Assembly (NCBI GenBank): GCA_024362935.1 | Contig: JANCRA010000019.1 | Coordinates: forward strand, 14,504,501-14,568,500 | Direction: 5' to 3' | DNA length: 64,000 nt | From: Setophaga petechia | Lineage: Eukaryota; Chordata; Aves; Passeriformes; Parulidae | Shown here: positions 47,351-59,920 of the stretch, piece after piece | Layout of the letters: each line of letters begins with the position of its first letter | Numbering within the stretch: position 1 is the stretch's first letter | Position numbers and translations under genes: made by a program | The notes under the pieces: model-generated | What the model was told of the DNA's origin: nothing | Database searches by the model: none | Seen by the model: the letters and a program-made list of their open reading frames with translations, nothing else

Positions 47351-47641
47351 CTTCACTCTTGTTACCAGTGACAGGGCTTGAGGAAAGGGCATGAAGTTGA
47401 GCTGGGGAGGATTGGATTAGATATCAGGAAAAGGTTCTTCACCAGGGGGTGTTTGGGCCCTGGAACAGGCTCCTCAGGAAAGTGGTCAAGCACTAAACCT
47501 GACAGAATTCAAGAAGTGTTTGGACAACGCTCTCAAGGCACACGGGTTACCCTTGAGGTGTCCTGTGTGGGGTCAGGAACTGGACTCAACGATCCTGATA
47601 GGTCCCTTCCAACTTAGCATGTTTTGTGATTCTGTGATTCT
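47351..47641 (+). repeat. CR1 LINE 3' fragment
   Basis: Sense CR1: GATTGGATTAGATATCAGGA, GGTTCTTCACCAGGGGGTGT, CCTGGAACAGGCTCCTCAGG, GGACTCAACGATCCTGATAG, then a GATTCTGTGATTCTA tail. Frames are disrupted. Confidence 0.94.
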
Positions 47642-48536
47642 AAATGCTGTGGTTTTTTTTAACCTCTGCAGTCAGGAGATAGCCATGGTTTATGTTCCAC
47701 TGCAGATGGACATTTTTAAAGAGATTAGATGCATTTAAGTATAAACATGCATCCAGAGAATGTTTCACTGCATCCAGAAAAAATGTGCTTTGAATTCTTA
47801 GAATGAGAATCCTGATGGAGAATCCTCTCTCTTCTCCTTTGTGTCTGTGGAAGGACAACTGACACTTCACTTGGCCTCAGCTGCTTGGGGTGTGGTGTTG
47901 CAGGCAGCTGACCAGACATTGAGAAGGCAGGTACTGCATTTCCCCCTAATTCCTCATTTCTTCCCCCAAGCCTAAAATAAAACTGTCCCTTCTCTTCTCT
48001 AGTTTTTGGGATTCAAAGATAAGCACATTGTGCTATCTCTGGGAGATGGTGCCTTGTAGAATTAGTTTGAGGAAAAGCCCCCATTCCTGTTGAATTATTC
48101 CTTCTAGCTTCCAGAAAGCCAGTAATGTACATTTACGTAGGAAGCCGGCAGTGTGCACTGGGAAATCAATCTGACATTGATTTACTTTCCCTAAAACCAT
48201 TCTTTATTCCTTTTTGTTTGGTGGGTATCACCTTTGGGTTATTTGACAAGGGCTATGAAAATCCCATGATGTGATCTTGCAAGCCCTCACACGAGCCAAG
48301 TCTCTGAGCACTGAAGTGACCTGCAGCTCTGGTCACAGCACTCTAAAGCAAGAGCATGTTTATGTGCTGCACAACTCAGACTGGTAATTTGGCTCAGCAA
48401 CACAACCTTCAAAGCCTGGCAATAGCAAGATTTTGATTCCTTGTGGATGTTTGGTGATTAACTGCTCGTGCCCCCAAGCCTGTTGTTGAACAAGGGCTGC
48501 ACATTATATTCCAGGACAGTTATAAAGAGATTCAGC
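47642..48536. other. Unique non-coding sequence
   Basis: No supported feature. Confidence 0.5.
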
Positions 48537-49128
48537 TGCTTTTGGCTGTGGTAGAGTTAATTTTCTTCACTGTAGCTGGTATGGGGCTGTTTTAGATTTG
48601 TGCTGGAAACAGTGCTGATGACACAAGGATGCTTTTGTTATTGCTGAGCAGGGCTTACACAGAGCCAAGGCTTTTTCTGCTCCTCACCCCATTCCACCAG
48701 CAAGGAGACTGGGGGTGCACAAGGAGCTGAGAGTGGGCACAGTCAGAACAACTGATCCTAATGGACCTCAGGGATATTCCAGACCATATGGCATCATGCT
48801 CAGCATATAGAGATGGGGTGGGGGGAAAGGAAGGGAAGAGAGATACTGGGATTGATGGCATTTATCTTCCCAAGTCACCATTATATGTGATGGAGATCTG
48901 CTTTCCTGGAGGTGGTTGAACACCTGCCTGCCTGTGGGAAGATATAAATTAATTCCTTGTTTTTCTTTGCTTGTGTGTGAGGCTTTTGCTTTACCTATTA
49001 AACTGTCTTCATCTCAACCCACAAGATATTTTCTACTTTTACTCTACTGATCCTCTCCCTGATCCTGCTGGTGGGGGTGTGAATAAGTGGCAGGATAAGG
49101 CTTATTTGCTGGCTGGGGTTAAACAACA
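48537..49128 (+). mobile_element. Solo avian ERV LTR, about 590 bp
   Basis: Begins TGCTTTTGGCTGTGGTAGAG and ends GGGGTTAAACAACA. Landmarks in order are GTAGCTGGTATGGGGCTG, TTGTTATTGCTGAGCAGGGC, a TATA-like CAGCATATAGAG near 48806, CCTGGAGGTGGTTGAACACC, an ATTAAA polyadenylation-type signal at 48997-49002 and CTTCATCTCAACCCACAAG. I recognise it as a widespread bird LTR, unlike the one at 44 kb. No target-site duplication is clear, partly because the 3' edge is itself duplicated (see 49119-49180). Confidence 0.85.
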
Positions 49129-49180
49129 ATGCCACATTTTAACAACATTTTAGTACATTTAAACAACGTGCCACATTTTG
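49119..49180. repeat. Short direct repeat across the LTR 3' edge
   Basis: TTAAACAACAATGCCACATT-type sequence at 49119-49140 recurs as TTAAACAACGTGCCACATTT at about 49159-49180. The repeated block includes the last bases of the LTR plus flanking sequence, so the duplication came after insertion. Confidence 0.7.
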
Positions 49181-49182
49181 TG

Positions 49183-52100
49183 GGAAGAGCATGTCTATGG
49201 TTCAGGGGTGAAAAAGACCCCCCAGTGGGCATGCAGTAGCGCCCAATTATGAGATGGATTTATTCAGATTTCTGCCTCTGTTTGTCTATCCCTTACACTT
49301 ACCACTAAAATACACCCACTTCCAGAAAGTAATGCATCAACAGATTGAAATCTCACAGCATCCTACATAACAATCTTTGTCAGAAAGTACCAAATATCAC
49401 ATTAAGTCAAAACTACTGCAAGAATAACACTACTGTTACGTACAGAAAAAAAGATTGGTTAACATGTGTATTCTTCATTTTTGGAGGCAGCGTCATAAGA
49501 TCTGTATTGATGACAACTGCCAGACTTCAGCTCAGAGTGATTGAGATTTTTTATCGTCAGCATCAGTTCCCCTTTCTTCCTAAGGAGTACTTTCATTCAA
49601 AGTAAGACATGCAGATCTGAAATATTTGATTAAGTAGCTTGATTTTTGCATTATATAGGAGGAATATAGAAAGAAAAAGTTCAGAAGTTGAACACCTTAG
49701 AGTAAAGTAAAATTCTCAAATCACACGCCCAGAATAAATCTTGATCAATGGTTTGCAAGATTTCTTTGTCAGAGGCTCTGTCACAAGGTACAGAAGAGGT
49801 AGGACAAGTAACCTTTCAACAAGAACCTCCTGCCCACTGGACCTGCTGAAAAGCATCATCATAAGACAGAGCTTTTTAACCCATCTTTATCACAGGCCTG
49901 CTGAACAGTATGTATTTAAACAATCTTTCATCTTGGACTGGTCATGATCTTTCTGAAACTTACTCTGCTTGAGTGCTCATTCTAGTGAATTTAAAGCAAT
50001 CTCATCTGAAAGGAGTTTATACATTACAAACATGTTTTTTTTCCATGTGGACTTTCTGCACAGTCTGCCAAATGAAGTAGGGGAATTTGTGTCCCTGGGG
50101 AGGTCTGGGACCAGGCTGAGCAGACGTCCTAGAAGCAGTGGGGTGCTGCTGGTGCAGTGTGGTTGTAGCTGCAAGAAATGGGCAGGAACCTCCTGAGCTT
50201 ACTCCAAGTGATGCTTTGCAAACTGGTTTTCTGTGAGGCACCCTGATGGCATCACTTTGATGAGCTTAGAGACAGTAGCTTTCAGCTGAACCTGTGCTGG
50301 GCTCCCAGCACTAATCTCCATGTTTGTAAGTGGGAGCTGAGGGTAAAGGCACCTGTGCTGGCTGGAAGTCTAATTATGTTCCATCCTAGAGTGATTTGCA
50401 GGAGAGTTCAAACTACAAAACTCATAATTCTTTGTGACAATACCATCTGCCATGGGTTAACTACATAATCAGGGAGAGTTCACTTAGGACCCAGTTATTT
50501 CTATGGCTAGAATTAAAATTTTCTATTTTATTCATATAGCAGTTCTTTTATTTACATCAGGCCAATACACATGGCTTCTAAAATAATTAAATTTGTATAG
50601 AGATTGTAGCTTTTGAGATTATACTGAATAACTTTCTAAATTATGTTCAGATTCATTAGCTGACACTCATTTAGGAGGAGATCAAAGAGATGATAACTTA
50701 AATGTAAATATATGCCTGATGAAATGGTCAAAATTAAAAGCGTTTTTATATTCCTCTGGTCTCAGGATTTCAAGTACTATCCGTACAATCAAGAGGAATG
50801 ATTTTGTAAGTCTTAAAGAGACTGAAAATACATGTAGATGTTGGAAATTGGGTCTTGGCAATTTTTGCTTTCATGGTAAATGTTTGCTTTCATTTCCTAA
50901 ATGTTATATTTCAAATGGGCTGATATCCTTTCTCTCTTCTGCTAGCAGAATGAGCTATGTGCTTCCTTCCTGCTGAATACATATGTGACATGGTTTTTGC
51001 ATTTCTCATTTTAAATTGTGTCAGAACCATATAACTTAGAGACAGCAGAAAAGAGCCTGTACTTTAACACTTGTATAGTCCTTGGCAGGACTACTCAAAC
51101 CTATTCAGGTATATTTAAAAATCCAGAATGTAGAGCATATAATTTGGTTTTAGAATGATAAACTTGGCCCTTTTTTTTTTGCATGATAAATTCAGTCCAA
51201 GTACTTACAGTGCTATTATAGACTCTGAAGCTTTTATTGTTAATTTGAAGATCTTTTAGGATTCGCTTTCTATAGCTAAATGCAGACGTGCTATGAGAAG
51301 AAGAGACCATGTCCAATCACATCATCCAGATCAGCTGATGATTTAATTTCTCATCTCAGTAATGGGGATGCTGCTTCTCTGAAGTCTTTAACAGCCTTGA
51401 GATGAAAAATTGGCTTAGCAGAGCTGCCTGTGGTTTGTTCATTTTCCTGAACAGTGCTACACTGTGCCTGACCCTCAGGATGCCTTGAAGTTAACAAAGA
51501 GTATCAATGAAATAATGATAATTGAAATAGAGATTTAAATTCATTAATTATTCCAAGTAGTAGACAGCTATTTTGCTGAATATATGCAAACCAGAATGGA
51601 ACCAGACAGTGCCAATTTTTTTTATTTTCTTCCTACTATAGCTGTCTTGATGCTGATGCACCTCTGTACAATGATGACTGAACAAGCAGAACCAACAAGT
51701 AGAGAACTTACAGCTCTGGTATTGAAAAGTCTGTCATCTTGTAGGGCCTCAGCTAGAAGATAATCTTCATGTTCCTTCCATGTCTGCAGAAGAACTGAAT
51801 TCCAATCAAACAAGTCCTCAAATGGGAGCAGAGTCTGTGTCAGAGCTGGATGTTCCCTGTACAGCACCCTCACGGGGAACCCGGGAAGCTGCAGGCAGGG
51901 GATCCAACAGGAGACGTGTCTGGCCCCAGCCAGGAGCTCCTGTAGGCTGTTCTGTGTCTGCTAAGTATATATTTTCTCAGACAGATAAATCTGATGGCAA
52001 AAATACCCTCTTGACTCTATTAGTTTTAAGAAGGTAAGCTGTGCTTCCACATCCCTCAATGGGACCCCTGAGTGCAGTGATTTCAGGACACCAAAGAGCT

Positions 52101-54173
52101 TGGACGCTAATTTCCATCTGTAATCTTTCCGGTAGAAGAACTTTTTGGGTTTGGGAACAATGGTGCCTGTTTGCTTAGCTCACCAGATTTACAGCCTGCC
52201 CTCTCCCTGTCTTACAGCTCCATCTGTTTCCCTGATTTCCTGCTCTTCTGGGTTGGGCCTTAGGCTGCCCCAGCCATCCCCACTGGGGACAGCTCCTTCA
52301 GATGTGTTTTCTCCAGCTCAGCCTTGCTTTGCAGTTTTGGGCTGTTTCCTGACAACTTCCCATCCTTCTTGATCTTGAGGCTTTTCTACAAGTAGGGTGG
52401 ACTGGCAGTCTGGTAACAAAACCATGAATCCTTTGTTTCTCAACTGCAAAAGGTTAAAGTAAAATTACACTGGACAGAAGAAATCTTCATCTCCAAATGG
52501 ATGCTAAGTGATGACAACAAAGAAACACACATTATTTACTTGTGAACTCTAAAAGTGAAGTATACACTGTACAAATAAAAGCATTCCCATCTTGACCCAT
52601 CCTAGAGAACTTGCACATATGGCTGATTAGTAGGGCCTCCAATAGTGACAAAATTGTCAGTGAGGCCTCTCCATTGTCAAATACAAAACCGCTTCAGCAC
52701 TTTGTACCTGAAAATCCATTGTGTGTATGCACCAATTTTGCAAGCATCCAGGTTTTGTTGCTAGTTTTTAATAATTTTTTTAATTGTGGTGTTGGCTGTT
52801 AGAATGTAGCCTGTCATATTTCAAAGGAACTGCGCCCTTTTACAAGTTATGCATTTTTTAGCAATCATTAGTTTGCATATGTATTTGTCCTGTTCAAATA
52901 AATAAAAGTAACTATACTTCAAAAACATCAAAGGAAGTTAAAGTACAAAACAATGTGGATTTCTAAATTTCAGTATTTATCCTTCTCTTTTAAAAATTTA
53001 TTTTAGGGCACAAGTGGAAAAAATTACTGTTGTTTAACTGGTTGGTAACAGCTGGTGATACTTTATTTCAGTCTTATTATTAACATAGCAGATAGTCACA
53101 ATAATAGCATTCATCAATAAATTAAATGTTCCCATCTTATATGCTTCAACTGGAATTTCATTGTAATTTAGCACAACTGAAATGTTCATTTGAGACAAAG
53201 TACTGTTAATACCTGAGTTAAACAAAATAATTCTCTTTATGCCTGAGCTCTGGGATATTATTCGCACTGTTGCTTTAAAGTTGCATGTCCTGAACTAAAG
53301 ATTCAAAAATGCTGAAGAACTTCAAAGGGTTCATAATGCTCAAGTAATCCAACAAGAATTAACAGTCTCTCCTCCATAAAAAGATAATAATTACATAACT
53401 AATTAATTTGCCATACTATATAATCCGCTGACATTTACAATAAGCACCCCTATTGGAGGTTGAAGTAAATATTAAGTTGCACGTAAAACTATAAATAGCA
53501 AGAATTTTGATGCCAGGCAGTTTCAAAATACTGTGGAAAATAGATGAGCACTGGCTAGATGAAATAAACTTGAAAGTCTCAGCAACATGACCATGGAAGC
53601 GCACAACTATCAGTGAATGTAACCATGGAGCAGACATGCCCAGTGCCCTCTGGCCATGCTGGCAGGGAACTCTGGTCAGGAGGTCCTATGAGGGACTAAA
53701 ATGAAGGGTCTGAAGTTTGGTTTTGACAGCTTTTAGCTTTTTTGTCTCAGCTGAAGGGAGCCTGAGCATGAAGTCTCCATTTAAAGGCTGAAGCACAGTT
53801 GTGTGCGTGATGGGATCTCCCCTTCTACTGCCATGGATGGCAGGGACAGCGCCTCGTAGGATGGAAGCAAAGTAGTTCTGGTGTGAGACCTTTTGGGCAA
53901 GGATTTAATGGAGGTTTAGTCCCAGATGTTCCATTTCCGGTCGAACCAGCACACTGTCACAGCTGCTGATCCTGGCTGCTGACAAAGCTGCCCATTGTGC
54001 CCCTTTCTCTCCACAGAGGTCACGGAACCCTTCGGTTCCATTGCTTGGATGGGCTTGTTCTGTTACTGTCCCCTGAGTGCTGGAAGCAGGAGCCTCTTGG
54101 CTCAGCTTCAGAGCAGGTGGCATGGCTCACAGAGAGATTCAAAGTGCCAGGGATGGAAGCTGCAAGCACAGAG
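49183..54173. other. Unique non-coding sequence
   Basis: Five kilobases without a recognised exon, RNA gene or transposon; frames are at most 86 codons. Confidence 0.45.
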
Positions 54174-54211
54174 TGCTCCTGAGTGTGGGATATGCTCCTG
54201 AGTGTGGGATA
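54174..54211. repeat. 19-bp perfect tandem duplication
   Basis: TGCTCCTGAGTGTGGGATA occurs twice back to back (54174-54192 and 54193-54211). Confidence 0.95.
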
Positions 54212-54439
54212 CGCTGCGCAAACTCTGGCGCTCTGAGGTGCTAGCGCAGCATTGCACTTTGACTACCAATCCCTGCAGGTCTGACACAGGTGACATAAAA
54301 GCTCACAGCTCTGTCCTTTCAGTGAAGTGCAGGCCCCTTTGCAACTGCTGTCTCAAATTTGCTAGCAGAACAGCTTCCGTTTATATGCCGAGGATGAACA
54401 TCCCAAAATTTACCACTGTAAATTTTAAAATGGCCTCCT

Positions 54440-54925
54440 CAGTACAAGAAAGACAAGGAGCTGCCAGAGGGGGTCCAGCAGAGGCCAAAAGGAGGCTGGA
54501 GCATCCCTCTTATGAGGAGAGACTGCAAGAGCTGGGCCTGCTTAGTCTGGAGAAGAGACGGCTTAGTCTGGAGAAGAGATGGCAGAGAGGGGACCTTATC
54601 AATACACATAAATACCTCAAAGGTGGGTGAGAAGGGAATGGTGTCAGACTCTTGTCAGTGGTGCCCAGAGACAGGATGAGGAGCAATGGCCCTAAACTAA
54701 AATGCAAGAAATTTCACCTCAATGAGGGAGAACTTCTTTACATTGAGGATGGCAGAGCACTGGAACAGGCTGCTCAGGGAAGTTGTGGAGTCTCCCTGTC
54801 TGGAGACATTCAAAACCCACCTGGACACGTTTCTGTATCACCTGTTTTAGCTAACCCTGCCTTGGAAGGGTGTTGGACTAGTTGACCTCTAGACATCCTT
54901 TCCAACTCTAAAAATTCTGTGATAT
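54440..54925 (+). repeat. CR1 LINE 3' fragment with internal 21-bp duplication
   Basis: Sense CR1 from AGTACAAGAAAGACAAGGAG and GGGGGTCCAGCAGAGGCC through TATGAGGAGAGACTGCAAGA, GGACCTTATCAATACACATA, ACTGGAACAGGCTGCTCAGG, CTAGTTGACCTCTAGACATC to an AATTCTGTGAT tail. The block GCTTAGTCTGGAGAAGAGA plus two bases is duplicated in tandem (54540-54560 and 54561-54581), a feature of this copy only. The 142-codon plus frame at 54202-54630 runs into it and is not a gene. The 3' end differs in wording from the CR1 copies at 36.8 and 47.4 kb, suggesting a different CR1 subfamily. Confidence 0.94.
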
Positions 54926-57900
54926 GCTCAGTGTCTTGGGTTCTGCAAAGCTTTAATTGAATTTTGCTGAATATTTAGAAGCAAATTTATTAAGGATTTA
55001 TTTTACAATGGTAGTAAAAAAAAAAAAAAAGATTAATTTTACTTCATTGTTTCATCTTGATTGAGAAGAAGCTGAAGATTGTCCTGCAAATGTTCCTTCC
55101 TCCTGAAAAGACAGTATTCCTGCATTTGGATGAATGTTTATTTATTCACTCATAACAGTAACTCTATAATTAAGTAGATGTTAATTACATCCTTAATGCA
55201 TCCTTAAATTAATGTAATAAATCATCCCCTATTTTTTTATTAGATTCCAAGTAATTATTTATGTGCTTGTGGTATTCTAATTTTGTTTACATGGTATAAA
55301 AGCTTCCTAAATTTCCTATTCTTCCTGGTGAAAACAGTAAAGGTGTCAGTGGGAGAAGGTAAATTGCCTAATGTGTTGGTGTGCCTGAACTTTTCCAGTG
55401 GGTGGTATGCATTTTGAAATCATACAATCCTGACAAGAATTGTGTATGTGAAGCCAAAGAGAAACAACATGCAGCATCTCTGTGTCCTTAAACAGCAAAC
55501 AGACATTTTAGTAAATATCAGAGATTTACTGGTGAGCCAGAGGGAGAAGAAGGAAAGGCTAAGGTTAAGACTACGATTTGTAAATTTAAAATCACTAATT
55601 TGAAAGCAGGATGACAATTGAGACCTTTGAAGTCTCCTGGGCTGAATGGTGTGAATGTTCACTATCAAGCCCTTCTGCTGCCTCTCTTTGGGGCTGTTAC
55701 AGTGCAGCACATTCTGTACCCATGTCCTGACTGAAATTTTCTTCTCAGCATTAAAAAGGAAAATCAGTATAAACTCTTACATATTCATTAATAAAATGTT
55801 ACAATTTGGATTGCTGATTCCCCTTTGTTTTGAAGACCAAAGGGCCAAATTGTGTGAATCTCTGAAGAATGTGGAAAAACTTAGATGAGACAGGCAGACA
55901 TTAGCATGTCGGGAGGAAATAGGTAGCTCATGTTTCTGGCCTGGCTTTTCTACCTGCATCATTCATCTAAAGTTGCCAGATTCTTTCAAACCAAGTAATT
56001 TTGCTTGTAAGAAAGCAAATCAGCTTAAAAGAGCTTCTCTCCAGCTCTACAACAACTTTGTTAATTGCCATTGAATTTCCTACAGTTTACAAAAGACACA
56101 GATTAATCGCCATTACCCTGAATTAATAAATTAACTTTCAACCTTATGTGACTTGAGTAATGCAAGAAAGGTAGGTTAAAATGGTCTCTCTACTGTAGAT
56201 GTGCCATAAGCAGCACTTGTGGCTTCCAGGAACAAAGTGTCCTCTATAAGACACACAGACCACTAAGGATTCAAACATTGTTCTGGAGTCTGACCTATGC
56301 TTGACTTGGATTACCTCTGCTGTACAAAGTATTAAAGTCAGTTGGAGTGGCATTAAAAAAAAAAAAAACACAACAAAACACAAAAGGGAAAAAGTAAGGA
56401 TGCAAGAGATCAGGGTTTACCCTGTTCCTGGTAAAGCAGGTCTATAAACAACAGTGATAGATCAGATCTGCAAAATTTGTTCATATTTTCCATAAATCCT
56501 GGAAATAACAGAGTTATTTTCACATTTTCTTACCTTGATTTTTCCCAGTGTCTCCACAGCATGCATTCCAGATTCATTTCAGGTCTCCACTGCTGTTATT
56601 ATTTGGGATATTATCCCAAATGCAATCCTACTCTAGTTAAATAACTTAATAAAATTAATATACTGCAAATATATCTGTAACCATCCCCTTGGAATATTCG
56701 ATGCCCTCTGAAATGGGTTCCTGTTTAGTCTCTTGATACAATGGGAAGGTCTAGAAGAATAGGAAATAAAACACTGCCTGCAAACTCATGTCATGCCAGC
56801 TATTTCATGCCAATGTTGTTCTCAAGCACCTGGCAAGCACAATTCATTCATTTTCCAAATGTCAGTGGCCAGCCAGCTCCTCAGGACATTCCCTCCCAAC
56901 ACAGGGACACTTGATAGGCACAATCAGGCAGTTTTGGCTGCCAGCCTTATTCCTGAGTCACGTGCATGAACGGTAAGGACAGAAGCGCCTCTTGTTTCTG
57001 TTTTTGTCTTCCAAGCTCTCTTCCCAATTTGTTTTACTCTGCCACCAGTCTTTTCACAGTAGTTCAAGAGGGCTTTGACAGAGGCATATCTGGAATACTG
57101 AAAATACCCTGTAGGTGCCTAGATGCAACAACTGGGTCTGGCTGTGACATTCAAACCATTAATGGCACAGTGCTGCAAGCACTGAGCTCTGGGGGGCTGT
57201 AGGAGCCAGGCAAGGTCTGTGCAGGTCTCCAGTCGGCACCATCATTCACCACTGCCCTCTCCAGGACACAGGGAGTGCTCCAGACCCAGGGCTGCTGGGG
57301 CCAGTGGAGGTGTTGGGAGGCCCCCGCCCCAGCCCAGGGTGCTCCAGCTTCCCCGCTGTAGGTCACATCGCCAGTCCTCTGCCCTAAAGTGTGCACCTAC
57401 AGCTGGCTGGCAGCTGGAATGCTGTCCAGAGAGTGAACTGAAAGAAGCCTTGTGCCCACACAGAGGGTGTCCTCAGTAGGGTGTTTGTGTGCAGCCCATC
57501 TGGCTGGCCTTGAGACGCAGGCTCGGCCCCTGTGTACATAATTCTGCTGTACACAAATGGGCTTTGAGGTTCTTGGACTCATAAATATGACCAAAAAGCA
57601 CTTTTCATTTCCATCCAAAATAAATTCAAGTGATGCTTCTTCCTATGCCTGAAAATACATTTTCTTCAGTGTTTTCAGTCTCTCTCATTTAGTGTGAAGA
57701 ATGTGAGATGTGTGAATGCAGGGTTTTGAAATGTCAGCCAATTAGCTACAAGTCATGAGGTGAATTGAAAATATTTTTCTTTCTGCTTTTTTTTTCTTCA
57801 CAAGATGACATCTCACCTATCTGAACACTTAGCAGTCCTCCCTATTTCTGGCAGCCAAAGCCTGTGATTGACATTTTTTATGCCAATCACTGAAGACCTG

Positions 57901-59845
57901 CAATTTATGCAACCAAAAAACCTGCCCTGATGCTTAAAATAATTTAAAAAGATGTTTGTAGAAGTGGCCAGAAGCATTAATGGTAAACTTTACAGCTGTC
58001 TATATGCTCTATGCATCCTGTATTTTTACCTGTCTGGCAGCAATGGACTACAGAAGTGCTTAGTCTCGAGGGTAAAGGATGAAGTGCACATGCCTACACT
58101 GAGTCTCTGAAATGTCTCTGCTGCCTTTGGGCTGCTTGATGGGGAGAAATGACTAATTACTGGCAGAAAACAGCAGATCTGCTGTTTCCTGTTGCCTGAG
58201 AAGGATGGACACCAGACAATAACAAGTGCATGCCTGAGCATGTATGCAAAACCCCCAACAAACTCCAACGCCCTGCCATCCAACCCCACCTTCCATGAAA
58301 GAGGTGGGACGCGGATGAAGCCCTAAATCCTCAAAGGTGTGCAGGTGCCCACACAGCCTTTTGAGGACCTGGCTAATTAGCACTCAGATAATCAGAGGAG
58401 ATTAAGTGAAGTCTGGTTTACTAGAAGGGCTCTGTGGCTAAACGTTCTCCTTGACCCTACATTTGTTCACCTTTAGGGAAAAGCCCATCTTTCCTCTCAC
58501 ATGGTCAGGCAGGAGAAAGGCCAAGAGGTGTGTGGTCAGGAGGCAATGCTGATCCTTCAGAGAACTGTTATTTCTTTGGAAGGAGGGCTGCATTACTGAT
58601 TGTGCCTTTCACTGGTTATGTTCTCACCCTGTCCCTGGTGACATGGGCACTAGCATGTAGTAAAGAACAGCACTCTGGATACAATTAAACCCCAATGCAA
58701 CTGCTAGCTGTGTCAGGGAGGAGGGGATGGCAGCACCTGATTACCAGCACATATGGCCACTGGTGTCAATGGAGCATTATAGTTTACTCTCTCACTGAGT
58801 CATCTCCCCTTGAGGAAGTTGCATGAAAATAACATTTAACAAGGGTGATAAAGACTGTAGAGATAAAAGAGAGCGAAGAATCTGTTAGCAATATTTCTGT
58901 AGCAAGCAGATGACTGAATGTATTTCCAAATGTTACGTAATTTGTGTGACTCACAACACCACAGTCTATGGAGCATATGCAACATTTGGTACAGCAGCGA
59001 ATCACTGTAAATACCAACAACATTTCTGTAGTCTGAGATCACTGAAGTCTGAGATGTTCAGAGACATAAACCTGCAGATTTGCACAAGGTTCTTTTCAAA
59101 TAGCTAGAATGATTATGCAGTGGTTAAAATTTTTGTTTGTTTGCTTTATCACATCTTTATGAAGAACAGGAAACTCCCATTGTATAAAGTACTCTTCTAG
59201 GAGAAATTTTATACAAGGAGGTAATAAAATGCACTGCTACCATGTCTGCATAACTAACTCTCTTCAGTGGAACTCAAGCCAGCCTGCTGTAACAGCAAGC
59301 TGTTGTTTTTTTGCAGATTTTGGACACAGATGTTTCCCTGAACATTTAATTATTAAAAGGAGGCTTCCCGAAAACTTCAATTACTCCCACAATTTAAAAA
59401 TGGTATCAAAAGTCCACTGAGCATCTTCAGTTGAAAAAACATGTGGTGTGGCTGAACACCTGATTCTTCCTTGCTGTTGCTTTATGTCTTTGTCTCCTAA
59501 GCTGTTTTTGCTGTGCTTCAGTGTGCTGTTCTTGCAGGACTGCCTAAGGCTTCCCAGCTCACTTCCCACCTGTATTCCTTCCTGCATTGCAACCCTGCAT
59601 TTGTGGGCTTTGCCCATTTATTCCCTTTGCTCTTGTGTGCCTTCTGTCAAACCCAACACTCTTCTTCACTCTCCATGGCTCACGTTTTCTTGTTCCTCCC
59701 ATCTGCCTTGTCCAAACATCCTCCTACTTTATTCCTGCAGTACACTCTCATTTAAGTTTCTTCTGTAAGTAAAGAACTCATTTTCTTGTTCCCCAGTTCC
59801 TTCCCACCACACCTCTCTCTAATCTTCACTTTCCATAATAATTAT
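54926..59845. other. Unique non-coding sequence with two A-tracts
   Basis: A15 at 55016-55030 and A14 at 56355-56368 (the second followed by ACA-rich sequence) have no clear AATAAA upstream. GC-richer sequence at about 57180-57480 holds frames of 81-86 codons on both strands with no recognised domain. From about 59460 to 59830 the plus strand is pyrimidine-biased, which explains the overlapping frames there. Confidence 0.45.
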
Positions 59846-59920
59846 CATAGAATCACAGAAAATAGGCCATTAACGGACATTCAGCAGTCTTTCAATCTGT
59901 AATCTTGTTCAGAGTGAACA
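59846..59920 (-). repeat. Possible remnant of a CR1-type tail
   Basis: CATAGAATCACAGAA resembles the reversed ATTCTGTG/ATTCTATG CR1 tail, followed by weak similarity near GTTCAGAGTG. Too short and diverged to be certain. Confidence 0.35.

Noticed and set aside
53930..53950. tRNA B-box-like GGTCGAACC
   Set aside because: No A-box upstream and no cloverleaf could be drawn around it.
54202..54630. 142-codon plus-strand frame
   Set aside because: Its C-terminal part is CR1 and its N-terminal part is unrecognised non-coding sequence.
55016..56368. A15 (55016-55030) and A14 (56355-56368) as retrocopy tails
   Set aside because: No AATAAA at the expected distance and no target-site duplications seen.
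57180..57480. Possible CpG island
   Set aside because: GC-richer but with few CpG dinucleotides and no promoter or exon features.
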